A stretch of DNA of 64,000 bases from Pseudobutyrivibrio sp. UBA1225 (lineage in GTDB: Bacteria; Bacillota; Clostridia; Lachnospirales; Lachnospiraceae), in contig DBWZ01000067.1 of NCBI GenBank assembly GCA_002309345.1, positions 1-64,000 of the forward strand, written 5' to 3'. The position numbers and the translations under genes were made by a program. Below the pieces are notes generated by a model. The model did no database searches, was not told where the DNA came from, and saw only the letters and a list, made by a program, of their open reading frames with translations. This document shows positions 55,901 through 64,000 of the stretch, piece after piece. Position 1 is the first letter of the stretch, and every line of letters starts with the position of its first letter.

Positions 55901-57336
55901 AATCTATCAACAACCTCCCCATTTACAACCTTCACAGCACCAATCTCAATAATCTTGCAAGTCTTTGGATTGAAGCCTGTGGTTTCTATATCAAATACAA
56001 CATATTCATCATTTAATGATTGCCCCTTGTCATTCGTGACAGCAGTTTTGGTGTCATCCACAAGATAAATCTCACAGCCGTAGATGACTTTGAAATCTCC
56101 TAAATCTCGCATGTGATCTGCATCACAAAATGCCTGAACCACACCGTGATCTGTGATAGCAAGAGCCTTATGCCCCCAGGATTTGGCACGCGAAATGATT
56201 GATGTGATTTCGGAAACTCCGTCAAATTCGGACATCTTGGTGTGGCAGTGCAATTCAACACGCTTATCAACGGCAGTATCTTGCCGCGTCACTCTAAAGT
56301 CTCTTATTTTTTGAATGGATGTAATTCTACCTACCGTAAGCTCTTTTGAATATAAATCTTCATCTAGCTTTCCTGCGATTTTATAAAACTCTCCGTTTTT
56401 GAAAACCTTTTCAAGCTCACGACCTTGATCGGCATCAGAAAAGAACAGTTTGATAGAGATAGAATCCGTAAAGTCGGTAATTACACCAGTGCCGAAATAG
56501 CCACCTTTTCTAGTTTCTCTAAATTCAAGATCAGAAACCAAACCGCGAACAACTATTGGTCCAAGAAGTTCTCCGTTGATCTCTTCCATAGTGGTTGCAT
56601 TTTCAAGGATTTCGTTGCCGTAGATAACATCAGGGTCGTCTGACTTTGTAAGAGGTCTAATGTATTTCTTTTCTTCGACAGGCTGGTTGTCCTTTTTAGC
56701 TTTCCCCTTCTTGTCCTCGGTTTTAACAGGCTTTTCGTCTTTAGTCTCTACATTGAAAGTGCGCGAATTGATTGCCGCTATTCTGTTTTCAATTTCAAGC
56801 TTAGCATTCTCAAGATATTTACTTTTAACAGGCTCTTTGTATTCAAAGTCAATTGATAAATTCAGATGGCATCTATGACATAAAATGCTTGCCAGCATTT
56901 CGTATAGCTCTTGCTCCTTCTCGTGACCAATAACCGTATCCTCTATTGTTATTTTGAGACGATTATCCTCTGAGATGTCTAAATCAGCCTTTTTGTATAT
57001 GTTAAAAAGAAGAGCGCTCTTGTCTTCTAACTCTTCTAATATGCTGTCGTTATATGAACTTAAAAGATTTGAAGGTGTGTACTGGCTTGATAAATCAAAG
57101 TCCTCTAAAATACTGATTGTGACTCCGTTGTTTGGAAAGAATTGTTTCTTGATCGACTTTTCCAAGTGCCAGATACGTCTTTTAGGAATTAGCGTATTGA
57201 ATGTAACGTATATACGAATATCATCTTTTGTGCGACCTGTACTAACCTTAGTAACTGTGGCGTCACTAAGGGCAGTTATAAGATCTTTCTCTGTATTCAT
57301 ATTAGGGAAAACTTCAAAGAATCCCATCTCGTCCAT
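52909..57336 (-). CDS. polC: DNA polymerase III PolC-type alpha subunit
   Basis: 1475 aa. The replicative polymerase of low-GC Gram-positives with built-in proofreading. Order: N-terminal domain (about 1-190), charged linker (195-225), OB fold (about 258-345), PHP domain starting VELHCHTKMSEFDG (360-373) interrupted by the DEDDh exonuclease (445-610, DIETTGF at 449-455), the rest of PHP, a zinc finger (CPNCYYVDF and CPKCGKPL), and the palm with EPDIDLNFS. All catalytic parts are present. Start ATG 57336 with GGAG at 8 bases. Follows ispG by 60 bases, a common clostridial pairing. Confidence 0.97.
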   Translation of the reverse strand: MDEMGFFEVFPNMNTEKDLITALSDATVTKVSTGRTKDDIRIYVTFNTLIPKRRIWHLEKSIKKQFFPNNGVTISILEDFDLSSQYTPSNLLSSYNDSILEELEDKSALLFNIYKKADLDISEDNRLKITIEDTVIGHEKEQELYEMLASILCHRCHLNLSIDFEYKEPVKSKYLENAKLEIENRIAAINSRTFNVETKDEKPVKTEDKKGKAKKDNQPVEEKKYIRPLTKSDDPDVIYGNEILENATTMEEINGELLGPIVVRGLVSDLEFRETRKGGYFGTGVITDFTDSISIKLFFSDADQGRELEKVFKNGEFYKIAGKLDEDLYSKELTVGRITSIQKIRDFRVTRQDTAVDKRVELHCHTKMSEFDGVSEITSIISRAKSWGHKALAITDHGVVQAFCDADHMRDLGDFKVIYGCEIYLVDDTKTAVTNDKGQSLNDEYVVFDIETTGFNPKTCKIIEIGAVKVVNGEVVDRFSEFINPKVPIPYRITEVTSITDDMVINAPTIDEILPRFMDFCKGAVLVAHNAGFDTSFIKHNCKQLGLEYNYTYVDTIEVARYLHPNMARFNLDAVCKAEGVVNEHHHRAVADAEVTAKIFVKFIDKLANEGITNLTQLNDKAKPGQEQIKKMRANHCIVLAKNDLGRINLYRLVSESHLNYYSRYPRVPKTLLQECREGLIIGSACEAGELYQAIISHRDDSEIARITNFYDYLEIQPVGNNEFMLRSPKFEDINTISDLQNINKQIVALGEEFNKPVVATCDVHFLDPEDEVYRRIIMANKGFDDADQQAPLYLHSTDEMLEEFAYLGLAKAHEVVVDNTNMIADMCEYIHPVRPDKCPPVIENSEEDLRRICETKAHEVYGPELPQIVAERLERELNSIIGNGYSVMYIIAQKLVWKSNEDGYLVGSRGSVGSSFAATMAGITEVNPLPPHYRCPNCYYVDFDGPEVTEIVNQGLSGVDMPDKVCPKCGKPLVKDGFDIPFETFLGFKGDKEPDIDLNFSNEYQSKAHKYTEVIFGEGQTFKAGTVSTLADKNAETYVFKYYANRDMRKRRSEYARLAKGVEGVKSTTGQHPGGVVVLPNGEDIYSFTPVQHPANKDTDIVTTHFDYHKIDANLLKLDILGHLDPTMIKRLEDLTGIDATTIPFDDKAVMSLFQSTDALGIKPEDIMGTPLGTLGIPEFGTDFAMQMLVEAKPKYFTDLVRIAGLAHGTDVWLGNAQDLILNGVATITEAICTRDDIMVYLIHMGLDPAESFTIMERVRKGVVAKGKCDEWPTYRQHMQEHGVPDWYIGSCEKIKYMFPKAHAAAYVMMAWRVAYCKINYPLAYYAAFFSIRAGGFDYEKCCQGKSKCEQEIKNIKAMDNPSATDKDALIALRLVQEMYARGFEFLPMDLYQSDARYFKIVDGKLLPPFNVISGMGDKAAEQLAIAASQGKFLSQDEIRDRGKVSQTILDKMIELGIVSDLPKSNQLSLFDFF

Positions 57337-57396
57337 AAATCATTCTCCATCACGACCTCAAGCTTACATAGCCTAGCGAAGAATGCTTTGCCTATG

Positions 57397-58458
57397 TTAT
57401 CTGCTAGCTTGAAGCCTAAAATTGTTAAGTTCTTCTCGTAGTGCAGCAAGAAGTTGATCTTCAGGAAGTTTGCGTACAATTTCGCCGTGCTTGATAAGCA
57501 AACCTTCACCAACACCGCCGGCCACTCCTATATCAGCCTCTTTGGCTTCGCCCGGTCCGTTTACTACGCAGCCCATAACAGCAACCTTGATATTTAAGTC
57601 GTCGAACTCGGTAACCATTGCTTCCACCTGGTTGGCCAAACCAATTAAATCTATCTGCGTACGTCCACAGGTCGGACAGCTAACTACTTCTATTCCACCC
57701 TTTCTAAGGCCAAGTGTTCGAAGTATCAGCTTTGCAGATTTGATTTCTTCAATAGGCGCACCTGTAAGGGAGACTCTGATTGTATCGCCAATCCCCTGGG
57801 ATAAAATCAGTGAAAGTCCGCAAGCACTTTTAATGTTGCCTGCTGTAAGAGTACCTGCCTCGGTGATACCTACGTGTAAAGGATGATCCGTCTTATCGGC
57901 AATAAGCTCATGAGCTTTGACACACATCATAACATCTGAAGATTTGATGCTGATAACAAGATTGTTATAACCTAAATCCTCGATGATTCGAACTTTATCA
58001 AGAGCAGATTCAACCAATCCTTCAGCTGTAACGCCACCGTATTTTTCAACTAAATCCTTTTCAAGGGAACCAGAGTTAACACCAACACGGATTGGAATAT
58101 TCTTTGCTTTAGCAGCATCAACAACTGCTTTGATTCTATCAACGCTACCAATATTGCCTGGATTGATACGAATCTTGTCTGCTCCGTTTTCAATTGCAGC
58201 AATAGCCAATCTGTAATCAAAATGAATGTCTGCCACAAGAGGTATGTTGATTTGCTTTTTGATTTCTGCGATAGCCTTGGCCGCCTCCATTGTAGGCACC
58301 GCCACACGGATAATGTCGCAGCCCGCCGCTTCGAGTTCTTTTATTTGATTGACTGTGGCTTCCACATCCTGAGTCTTTGTATTACACATAGACTGGATGA
58401 GAATTGGGTTGCCACCACCTATTATTTTATTGCCGATTCTTACTGTTTTAGTGTTCAT
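57397..58458 (-). CDS. ispG: 4-hydroxy-3-methylbut-2-enyl diphosphate synthase
   Basis: 353 aa. Penultimate MEP-pathway enzyme, using a [4Fe-4S] cluster. Motifs: IQSMCNTKTQD, VADIHFDYRLA, RINPGNIG, and the cluster ligands SCPTCGRTQ plus MGCVVNGPGE. ATG 58458 has AGAGG upstream; the longer frame (7 codons) has no RBS. Together with dxr (59.5 kb) and ispH (2.2 kb) three steps of the pathway are in this window. Confidence 0.96.
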   Translation of the reverse strand: MNTKTVRIGNKIIGGGNPILIQSMCNTKTQDVEATVNQIKELEAAGCDIIRVAVPTMEAAKAIAEIKKQINIPLVADIHFDYRLAIAAIENGADKIRINPGNIGSVDRIKAVVDAAKAKNIPIRVGVNSGSLEKDLVEKYGGVTAEGLVESALDKVRIIEDLGYNNLVISIKSSDVMMCVKAHELIADKTDHPLHVGITEAGTLTAGNIKSACGLSLILSQGIGDTIRVSLTGAPIEEIKSAKLILRTLGLRKGGIEVVSCPTCGRTQIDLIGLANQVEAMVTEFDDLNIKVAVMGCVVNGPGEAKEADIGVAGGVGEGLLIKHGEIVRKLPEDQLLAALREELNNFRLQASR

Positions 58459-58487
58459 ATAACCTCTAGAATTCATCAAAATGAAGT

Positions 58488-59522
58488 TTATATTAATTTG
58501 GTGATGTCATTGTACATGACAACAAGCATCAATAGCATCAAAAGTCCGAAGCCCACCAGATTGATTCCATTTTCAATTTCAGGCTTCATCTTTTTGCGTC
58601 TAATAGCTTCGATGAGATATAAAACTAACCTTCCACCGTCAAGTGCTGGGATTGGAAGAAGATTCATCACGCCAAGGTTGGCTGAAATAAGCACCAACAT
58701 CGAAAGCATGCTTGTTGCGATTGTGCCAATTCCTATTTCTGCAGATTTATCATAAACCGTAGATATTGATGAAACCAAGCCAACAGGACCTGAAACATCT
58801 GTCATAGGAATTTCCTTGGTCAAAAGCATTTTGACGCCTTGAAGGGCAACATAAATCTGCTGTTTGATTTCATAGCCGCCATAGGCAACTGTTTCTAACG
58901 GTCCAACCTTTTCCATCGCACCATTATTCGTGATACCAAACATCAATCTTTGAGATTGCTCGTCAAACTTTGGTATTAATGTGGTTGTATGCTCCTTGCC
59001 GTCTCTAAGGTATTTAACCTTTATAGGATTAGGCTTGTTGTGCAAGAAATTATAAATGCTTAGCTCGTTGTAAAAGTGTACTTTATAGCTATTTAAAGCT
59101 ACGATTGTATCTCCAGCCTGAAGCCCTGCCTCCTTAGCTGGATATCCGTCCATCACTTCAGTAACAACAGGCTTATCAACGCCTACTGCCGCCACAAGAA
59201 TAACTGAAACAACATAAGCAAGTATAAAATTGAAAAATGGACCCGCAAAAACGATAATCGCCCTCTGCCACAAAGGCTTTTTGTTGAAGGCTCTTTCGCT
59301 AGTGCTCTCAGAATCCTCTCCCTCCATCATACAAGAACCACCAAATGGAAGAAGCTTCAAGCAATACTTGGTCTCACCTTTACCCCAAGAAAGAAGTGTT
59401 GGCCCAAGGCCAAGTGTGAATTCATTGACCTTGACATTAAACTTCTTGGCAAAAAGGAAATGTCCAAGCTCGTGAAAAATAATAATAAAGCTAAAAATTA
59501 ATATAGCGATAACGATTTTCAT
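58488..59522 (-). CDS. rseP: RseP-type site-2 intramembrane metalloprotease
   Basis: 344 aa. M50 family: zinc motif HELGH (17-21) in the first membrane segment, a PDZ domain (about 105-190, GYPAKEAGLQAGDTIVALN), and the third zinc ligand in MNLLPIPALDGGRL near the C-terminus. Four membrane segments. Such proteases cut anti-sigma factors or remnant signal peptides. Start ATG 59522 shares a base with the dxr stop (TAATG); an upstream in-frame GTG has no RBS. The dxr-rseP-ispG order is widespread. Confidence 0.95.
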   Translation of the reverse strand: MKIVIAILIFSFIIIFHELGHFLFAKKFNVKVNEFTLGLGPTLLSWGKGETKYCLKLLPFGGSCMMEGEDSESTSERAFNKKPLWQRAIIVFAGPFFNFILAYVVSVILVAAVGVDKPVVTEVMDGYPAKEAGLQAGDTIVALNSYKVHFYNELSIYNFLHNKPNPIKVKYLRDGKEHTTTLIPKFDEQSQRLMFGITNNGAMEKVGPLETVAYGGYEIKQQIYVALQGVKMLLTKEIPMTDVSGPVGLVSSISTVYDKSAEIGIGTIATSMLSMLVLISANLGVMNLLPIPALDGGRLVLYLIEAIRRKKMKPEIENGINLVGFGLLMLLMLVVMYNDITKLI

Positions 59523-60673
59523 TACTGCCACCTACTCTCAATAAAATCATAAGTCATCTGTTCTGTTTCAAGCACCTGCTCGATTGTTGGATTTGAGATG
59601 AAATCAACATTCATCATAGCTTCTGAAACTATTTCCGGAATCTCAAGGAACTTGATTTTGTTATGTAAGAACTTTGCAACAGCTCGCTCGTTAGCAGCAT
59701 TGAAAACTGTTGGAACATTTCCACCTGCATCCATTGCATCATATGCCAATGAAAGCCCATAGAAGGTTTCTAAATCAGGCTTTTCAAATGTAAGTGTACC
59801 GACCTTAAACAAATCTAAAGGCTCTGCGTATAGAGTCTTGCGATTTGGATAAAACAATGCGTAAAGAATTGGAAGTCGCATATCTGGTGTACCCATCTGA
59901 CCGATTATAGCACCATCCATAAATTCTACGGCTGAGTGGAGAACGCTCTGCGGGTGAACGACCACCTCTATTTGATTGAGATTAACTCCAAACAACCACT
60001 TGGCTTCCATTACCTCTAAACCTTTGTTAATCATGGTTGCAGAATCTATTGTGATTTTGGCTCCCATAGACCAATTAGGATGTTTTAAGGCATCCTCTAT
60101 TGTGACGTTCTCAAGCTCCTCATAGGAGCGACCTCTAAACGGGCCACCTGAAGCTGTAAGCAAAATCTTTGAAATTTGGTTTTGTCTTTCACCGTTTAAG
60201 GATTGGAAAATCGCACTGTGCTCGCTGTCAACAGGAAGGATTGAGACACCCTTTTCCTTGGCTAGAGGCATGATGATATGACCTGCTGTAACCAAAGTCT
60301 CCTTGTTGGCAAGGGCAATGTTTTTGCCTGCTTTAATAGCTGCAATAGTGGGCTGAACACCAACCATTCCAACTATTGCTGTAACTACAGTGTCTGCATC
60401 TGCAGATGTTGCAACGGCAATAAGACCATCCATACCGTATTGGATTTGGATATCTATATCTGAAAGCCTAGTCTTGAGGTCTTTGGCTAAATCCTCTGTG
60501 CCAACAGAAACAAGGCTTGGCTTGTACTTTCTGATTTGAGTTTCGAACAAATCCAAGTTGCTGCCACAAGACATGGCCACAACCTGTAAATCCTCTGGGT
60601 TCTGAGAAACAATGTCCAAAGTTTGAGTTCCGATAGAACCTGTAGAACCTAGTATTGCAATCTTTTGTGACAT
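59522..60673 (-). CDS. dxr: 1-deoxy-D-xylulose 5-phosphate reductoisomerase
   Basis: 383 aa. Second MEP-pathway step, NADPH-dependent, the target of fosmidomycin. Motifs: LGSTGSIGTQTLDIV at the N-terminus, LANKETLVTAG, PVDSEHSAIFQ, LTASGGPFRG and HPNWSMGAKITIDSATMINKG. Of two ATGs three codons apart, the second (60673) is chosen because AGGAG touches the first directly. Confidence 0.97.
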   Translation of the reverse strand: MSQKIAILGSTGSIGTQTLDIVSQNPEDLQVVAMSCGSNLDLFETQIRKYKPSLVSVGTEDLAKDLKTRLSDIDIQIQYGMDGLIAVATSADADTVVTAIVGMVGVQPTIAAIKAGKNIALANKETLVTAGHIIMPLAKEKGVSILPVDSEHSAIFQSLNGERQNQISKILLTASGGPFRGRSYEELENVTIEDALKHPNWSMGAKITIDSATMINKGLEVMEAKWLFGVNLNQIEVVVHPQSVLHSAVEFMDGAIIGQMGTPDMRLPILYALFYPNRKTLYAEPLDLFKVGTLTFEKPDLETFYGLSLAYDAMDAGGNVPTVFNAANERAVAKFLHNKIKFLEIPEIVSEAMMNVDFISNPTIEQVLETEQMTYDFIESRWQ

Positions 60674-60692
60674 TTGAATCATCTCCTAAAGT

Positions 60693-61496
60693 TTATATAG
60701 AAAAATAGCTAGCCAAATAATAAATAATTGGAGCTGTAATTATTATACTATCAAAGCGATCTAGTACGCCACCGTGACCTGGAATCAACTTGCCGTAATC
60801 CTTGATTTCGAAGTTGCGCTTGATAGCCGAAGCTGCCAAATCCCCCACCATAGAGATAAGCGCCCCTACCCCCGCAATGAACACAAGTGGAAGCATCTTA
60901 AGATCTTGCACTCCGAAGGCCTTTGAAATAGCAAAAACATATAAAGCTGTAAGAAGGCAAGCGCCAACAACTCCGCCTACTGCTCCTTCGATAGACTTCT
61001 TAGGCGAAAGGATTGGTGACATCTTGTGTTTACCAAACAATACTCCGACACAATACGCACAGGTATCACATCCCCATGAGCAAAGGAAAATAAGCCATAC
61101 AACAAATTGACCTTGGTGAAGCATTCTTGTTTGGTACAAGAATGAAAGCATTATAGCCACATAGAACAGACCAAAGAAGGTTGCCATGATTTGGTGTGTA
61201 TGAAATTTGGGATAGCCAAAAACAAACACTACCAGCATCAAAATTAAGAATGCAATAAAGATAACAGTGCTATCTCCAGTAAATTTGAATCTAAGATCAA
61301 GATAGTATGCTATAGCTGCAAGATAACCAAATATACCCGGCAATGATTTTTCAACCTTGAAGATGCGATATAGCTCGTACATTCCAATGAGGGATAAGAC
61401 AAGCATAACTCCAAGGAGTAAATCTCCGCCTGTAATTATAAACACAAGTGCAAGCGCTACAAGCACTATTCCGCTAATTAATCTAGTAATAAACAT
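60693..61496 (-). CDS. cdsA: Phosphatidate cytidylyltransferase
   Basis: 267 aa, seven to eight membrane segments. Makes CDP-diacylglycerol for phospholipid synthesis. The family signature is near the C-terminus (KDYGKLIPGHGGVLDRFDS), with CDTCAYCVG and SPKKSIEGAVGG before it. Between uppS and dxr in the standard order. Confidence 0.95.
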   Translation of the reverse strand: MFITRLISGIVLVALALVFIITGGDLLLGVMLVLSLIGMYELYRIFKVEKSLPGIFGYLAAIAYYLDLRFKFTGDSTVIFIAFLILMLVVFVFGYPKFHTHQIMATFFGLFYVAIMLSFLYQTRMLHQGQFVVWLIFLCSWGCDTCAYCVGVLFGKHKMSPILSPKKSIEGAVGGVVGACLLTALYVFAISKAFGVQDLKMLPLVFIAGVGALISMVGDLAASAIKRNFEIKDYGKLIPGHGGVLDRFDSIIITAPIIYYLASYFSI

Positions 61497-61510
61497 AAAA
61501 ATCTCCCTTT

Positions 61511-62209
61511 CTAAATTCCACCAAAACGACGATTGCGCTTGTCGTATTCCTCAATGGCCTTTTTCAACTCATCAGGTGTGAATTCTGGCCAAGGTACTGG
61601 TGTGAAATAAAATTCCGCATAGGCTAGTTGCCACAATAAGTAGTTGGATAATCGCTGCTCACCAGAGGTTCTAATCATAAAATCTGGATCAGGAATATCC
61701 TTTGTATCTAAATAATCAGAGAAAAGCTCTTCGTTAATGTCTTCAACGGCAAGCTTGTCTGATTTAATATCCGAAGCAATTTGTCTGACGGCTCTAGTCA
61801 TCTCGTCACGACTGCCATAGTTGATTGCTATAGTAAGTGTTAAGCCTGTAAACTGTGATGAATACTCTGTAAGCTCTTTGATGCTTACTTTGAGCTTGTC
61901 ATCGAGCTTTGATAAATCACCAATGAATCTAACTCTAAGATTGTCTTTTTTAGCAGTTCTCATACAGGTTTTGATGTATTCGCCAAGAAGCTTCATCAAA
62001 GCCTTGACCTCATCAGCTGGTCTAGACCAGTTTTCAGTTGAAAATGCGTACATGGTAACGTATTTAACACCGAGCTCGTTGGCAGCTCTACAGATTGTTT
62101 CAACGTTTTTGGCGCCAACGGTGTGACCGTAAGTCCTAGGCATACCCTTGGATTTTGCCCATCTACCATTTCCATCGAGAATTATAGCTATATGTTCTGG
62201 TACGTTCAT
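61511..62209 (-). CDS. uppS: Undecaprenyl diphosphate synthase
   Basis: 232 aa. Cis-prenyltransferase making the C55 carrier lipid for peptidoglycan. Signature HIAIILDGNGRWAKS with catalytic D12, then MYAFSTENW and MIRTSGEQRLSNYLLWQ. The frame extends 21 codons further, but ATG 62209 has GGAGG and the usual N-terminus. A hairpin separates it from frr. Confidence 0.96.
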   Translation of the reverse strand: MNVPEHIAIILDGNGRWAKSKGMPRTYGHTVGAKNVETICRAANELGVKYVTMYAFSTENWSRPADEVKALMKLLGEYIKTCMRTAKKDNLRVRFIGDLSKLDDKLKVSIKELTEYSSQFTGLTLTIAINYGSRDEMTRAVRQIASDIKSDKLAVEDINEELFSDYLDTKDIPDPDFMIRTSGEQRLSNYLLWQLAYAEFYFTPVPWPEFTPDELKKAIEEYDKRNRRFGGI

Positions 62210-62238
62210 AACGCCTCCGAATCCTAAAAAATAGTAAA

Positions 62239-62260
62239 ACAGGGCACTTGCGTGCCCCGT
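62239..62260 (-). terminator. Hairpin between frr and uppS
   Basis: Minus-strand stem ACGGGGCAC / GTGCCCTGT (GGGCAC-4-GTGCCC core) followed by TTTTACTATTTTTT. Could terminate or attenuate transcription inside the pyrH-frr-uppS run, or stabilise mRNA ends. Confidence 0.6.
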
Positions 62261-62277
62261 AAAAAAGATCAAATATT

Positions 62278-62832
62278 CTAAACTGTAAGAATCTCTTTTG
62301 TTTTAGCTTCAACAGCCTTATCTACCTCTGCGATGAATTTATCTGTCATCTTTTGGCACTTATCTTCAAAATCCTTAATCTCATCCTCAGAAACGCCCTC
62401 GTCCTTTGAATGCTTTTTGATAGCATCAATGGCATCTCTACGGATGTTTCTGATTGCAACCTTTGCATCCTCACCGTGCTTTTTAACTTCTTTGGCGATT
62501 TCCTTACGACGCTCCTCTGTAAGCTCTGGGAATACCAAGCGTACAAGCTTGCCATCGTTGGTTGGATTGATTCCAATTTCGGAAAGGTTGATTGCCTTTT
62601 CGATTTCTTTGACCAATGCTGGCTCCCAAGGCTGGATTTGAATAAGTCTTGGCTCTGGAACAGAGATGTTTGCAACCTGCTGTAATGGAGTAGGTGCACC
62701 ATAATAATCAACAGTAATCTTGTCAAGGATATGAGGATTAGCTCTACCAGCACGAATTGTTGTTAATTCGCTTTCAAGATTGTTGTAACTTTTTGTCATT
62801 TTCTCTTCGTAAACTGAAAGTATATTGTCCAT
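62278..62832 (-). CDS. frr: Ribosome recycling factor
   Basis: 184 aa. Splits post-termination ribosomes with EF-G. Typical motifs: RAGRANPHILDKITVDYYG, PLQQVANISVPEPR, LTEERRKEIAKEVKK. Complete. Encoded 10 bases after pyrH. Confidence 0.97.
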   Translation of the reverse strand: MDNILSVYEEKMTKSYNNLESELTTIRAGRANPHILDKITVDYYGAPTPLQQVANISVPEPRLIQIQPWEPALVKEIEKAINLSEIGINPTNDGKLVRLVFPELTEERRKEIAKEVKKHGEDAKVAIRNIRRDAIDAIKKHSKDEGVSEDEIKDFEDKCQKMTDKFIAEVDKAVEAKTKEILTV

Positions 62833-62841
62833 TAATCCTCC

Positions 62842-63537
62842 TTATACAGTAACAACTGTACCATTAAATTTTCCTGAGATAGCCTTTACTATTGAATTCT
62901 CTTCGTTGAGAGAAAATACATACATAGGCATCTTTTGCTCCATAGCAATAATTGAAGCTGTAAGATCAACTACTTGAAGCTTTTTGTCTAGCACTTCTTG
63001 GATGCTAACTTCGTCGTAACGCTTTGCGTTAGGATTCTTGCCAGGGTCGCTATCGTATACCCCATCGATAGACTTGGCAAGCAAGATAACATCTGCATCA
63101 ATTTCAACTGCACGTAAAACAGTAGCAGTATCTGTTGAGAAATATGGGTGTCCTGTGCCGCCTGCAAAAAATACAACCATGTTTTTGGCAAAATATTTGT
63201 TGGCTCTATCCTTGGAATAAAGCTTTGAAAAATTGCCACACTCAAATGGTGTAAGAACCTGAGTCATCATGCCAGCAGCTCTGAAAATCTCTGAAACATA
63301 GATGCAGTTCATAACTGTTGCAAGCATACCGATTTGGTCAGCCTTAGTTCTGTCGATATTTTCTGAAGAGCGACCTCTCCAAAAATTACCACCACCAATT
63401 ACAACACCAACCTGAACGCCATCATCTACAAGCTGCTTGACTTGCTTTGCAACCATCATGCAGGTTGCTTCGTCAAAACCGAACCCCTTATCCCCAGAAA
63501 GCGCTTCTCCACTAAGCTTAAGTAAGACTCTTTTCAT
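62842..63537 (-). CDS. pyrH: Uridylate kinase
   Basis: 231 aa. Phosphorylates UMP to UDP; amino-acid-kinase fold. Motifs: LLKLSGEALSGDKGFG at the N-terminus, GGGNFWRGR, FAGGTGHPYFSTDTATVLRA, DGVYDSDPGKNPNA. Full length. First of the classic pyrH-frr-uppS-cdsA-dxr-rseP string. Confidence 0.97.
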   Translation of the reverse strand: MKRVLLKLSGEALSGDKGFGFDEATCMMVAKQVKQLVDDGVQVGVVIGGGNFWRGRSSENIDRTKADQIGMLATVMNCIYVSEIFRAAGMMTQVLTPFECGNFSKLYSKDRANKYFAKNMVVFFAGGTGHPYFSTDTATVLRAVEIDADVILLAKSIDGVYDSDPGKNPNAKRYDEVSIQEVLDKKLQVVDLTASIIAMEQKMPMYVFSLNEENSIVKAISGKFNGTVVTV

Positions 63538-63580
63538 TGGTAATAATTATCCTTTTTATTATTTGTCATCCACACGAGCA

Positions 63581-64000
63581 CTAAACAGCAAAAACACTGT
63601 TAACATCAACATCAGAGTAACTCTGTGAGCAGAAGCCTTCGATAACAGCACCATTGTTGATTTGTACTGAACGAGACTTGATGTTGCCCATGACAACAGC
63701 TGATGTATCAACAACAACTGGTCCGTTGACATCGATATCGCCTTTTACGGCACCTGCAATAACAGCTGATGTAGCTGTGATGTTGCCGATGATAACTGAG
63801 CCAACTCCAACCTTGGCTGTGCCGGATGTAACAACCTCACCTTCAATCTTGGCAGCATCTGCAAAGAATTCTGCCGAAGAAGTGTTTCCATTAACCTTGC
63901 CTGTAACAACAAGCTTGCCATTACAAGACACATCACCGATAAGCTCTCCCTGTACCTCAATAGAGCCTACAGATTCGATATTACCAGTAACCTTCATACC
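63581..64000 (-). CDS. Bactofilin-type polymer protein (5' end beyond the window)
   Basis: About 139 codons visible. A repetitive right-handed beta-helix with short hydrophobic rungs (KVTGNIESVGSIEVQGELIGDV, VIIGNITATSAVIAGAVKGDI) is the DUF583/bactofilin pattern; these proteins polymerise into cytoskeletal filaments. The first Met (63997) is already inside the beta-helix and has no visible RBS, so the true start is probably to the right of the window. Ends with DVDVNSVFAV. It precedes pyrH by 43 bases and may share its transcript. Confidence 0.8.
   Translation of the reverse strand, partial: GMKVTGNIESVGSIEVQGELIGDVSCNGKLVVTGKVNGNTSSAEFFADAAKIEGEVVTSGTAKVGVGSVIIGNITATSAVIAGAVKGDIDVNGPVVVDTSAVVMGNIKSRSVQINNGAVIEGFCSQSYSDVDVNSVFAV

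Noticed and set aside
57297..57515. Small frame between ispG and polC reading through the polC start
   Set aside because: It lies in another frame inside ispG and polC and has no family likeness; the polC ATG has a better RBS.

Overview
The window looks like the chromosome of a low-GC Gram-positive anaerobe, most likely a Lachnospiraceae member close to Butyrivibrio/Pseudobutyrivibrio. The basis is gene order and content: ispH directly joined to ribosomal protein S1, a PolC-type polymerase next to ispG, the rimP-nusA-ylxR-ylxQ-infB-rbfA-nrnA-truB-ribF block, a biotin-dependent sodium-pumping decarboxylase locus and a eukaryote-type NADP isocitrate dehydrogenase. The genus is an inference from memory of such gene sets, not a database result. 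Nearly all genes lie on the minus strand; only tyrA-aroA point the other way. I see no rRNA, tRNA, insertion sequence or CRISPR array.

Layout (listed by coordinate; minus-strand operons are transcribed right to left). 0.2-1 kb: cheR. 1.1-5.9 kb: operon RpiR regulator - FAD oxidoreductase - cmk - ispH - rpsA, ended by a strong terminator. 6-11.2 kb: operon carboxyltransferase - OadG-like lipoprotein - biotin carrier - oadB - oadA, a membrane sodium-pumping decarboxylase with two different carboxyltransferase subunits. 11.4-12.8 kb: scpA-scpB (chromosome segregation). 12.8-13.1 kb: a palindrome-rich gap. 13.1-16.9 kb: leuS and icd, separated by a large inverted repeat. 17-18.5 kb: a lipoprotein and a secreted/membrane-anchored protein of unknown function. 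18.7-20.8 kb: an EF-G-like GTPase. 20.9-23.3 kb (+ strand): tyrA-aroA.

23.3-33.2 kb is the accessory part: a family of large single-pass membrane proteins and lipoproteins with FG-GAP-like Asp-rich motifs. It arose by a tandem duplication of a block [aroA 3' end - A - B - C], whose junction can be read to the base: an 8-bp microhomology joins a truncated C gene to a 168-bp copy of the aroA end. One B copy lost its C-terminal part, one C copy lost its N-terminal part, and the aroA relic is almost identical to its source although the flanking genes have diverged strongly.

33.3-64 kb is housekeeping: a SEC-C protein, an NlpC/P60 peptidase with a consensus promoter, the nusA-infB operon (with a REP-like palindrome between rbfA and nrnA), galE, infC-rpmI-rplT (with an L20-type attenuating leader and an AUU start on infC), and a long run from a bactofilin through pyrH, frr, uppS, cdsA, dxr, rseP, ispG, polC, an unknown membrane protein, pheA, ppx-like, ppk and a HAD phosphatase. 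This run links isoprenoid (dxr, ispG, and ispH elsewhere in the window), undecaprenyl phosphate and phospholipid precursors, replication, phenylalanine synthesis (with tyrA and aroA elsewhere) and polyphosphate metabolism.
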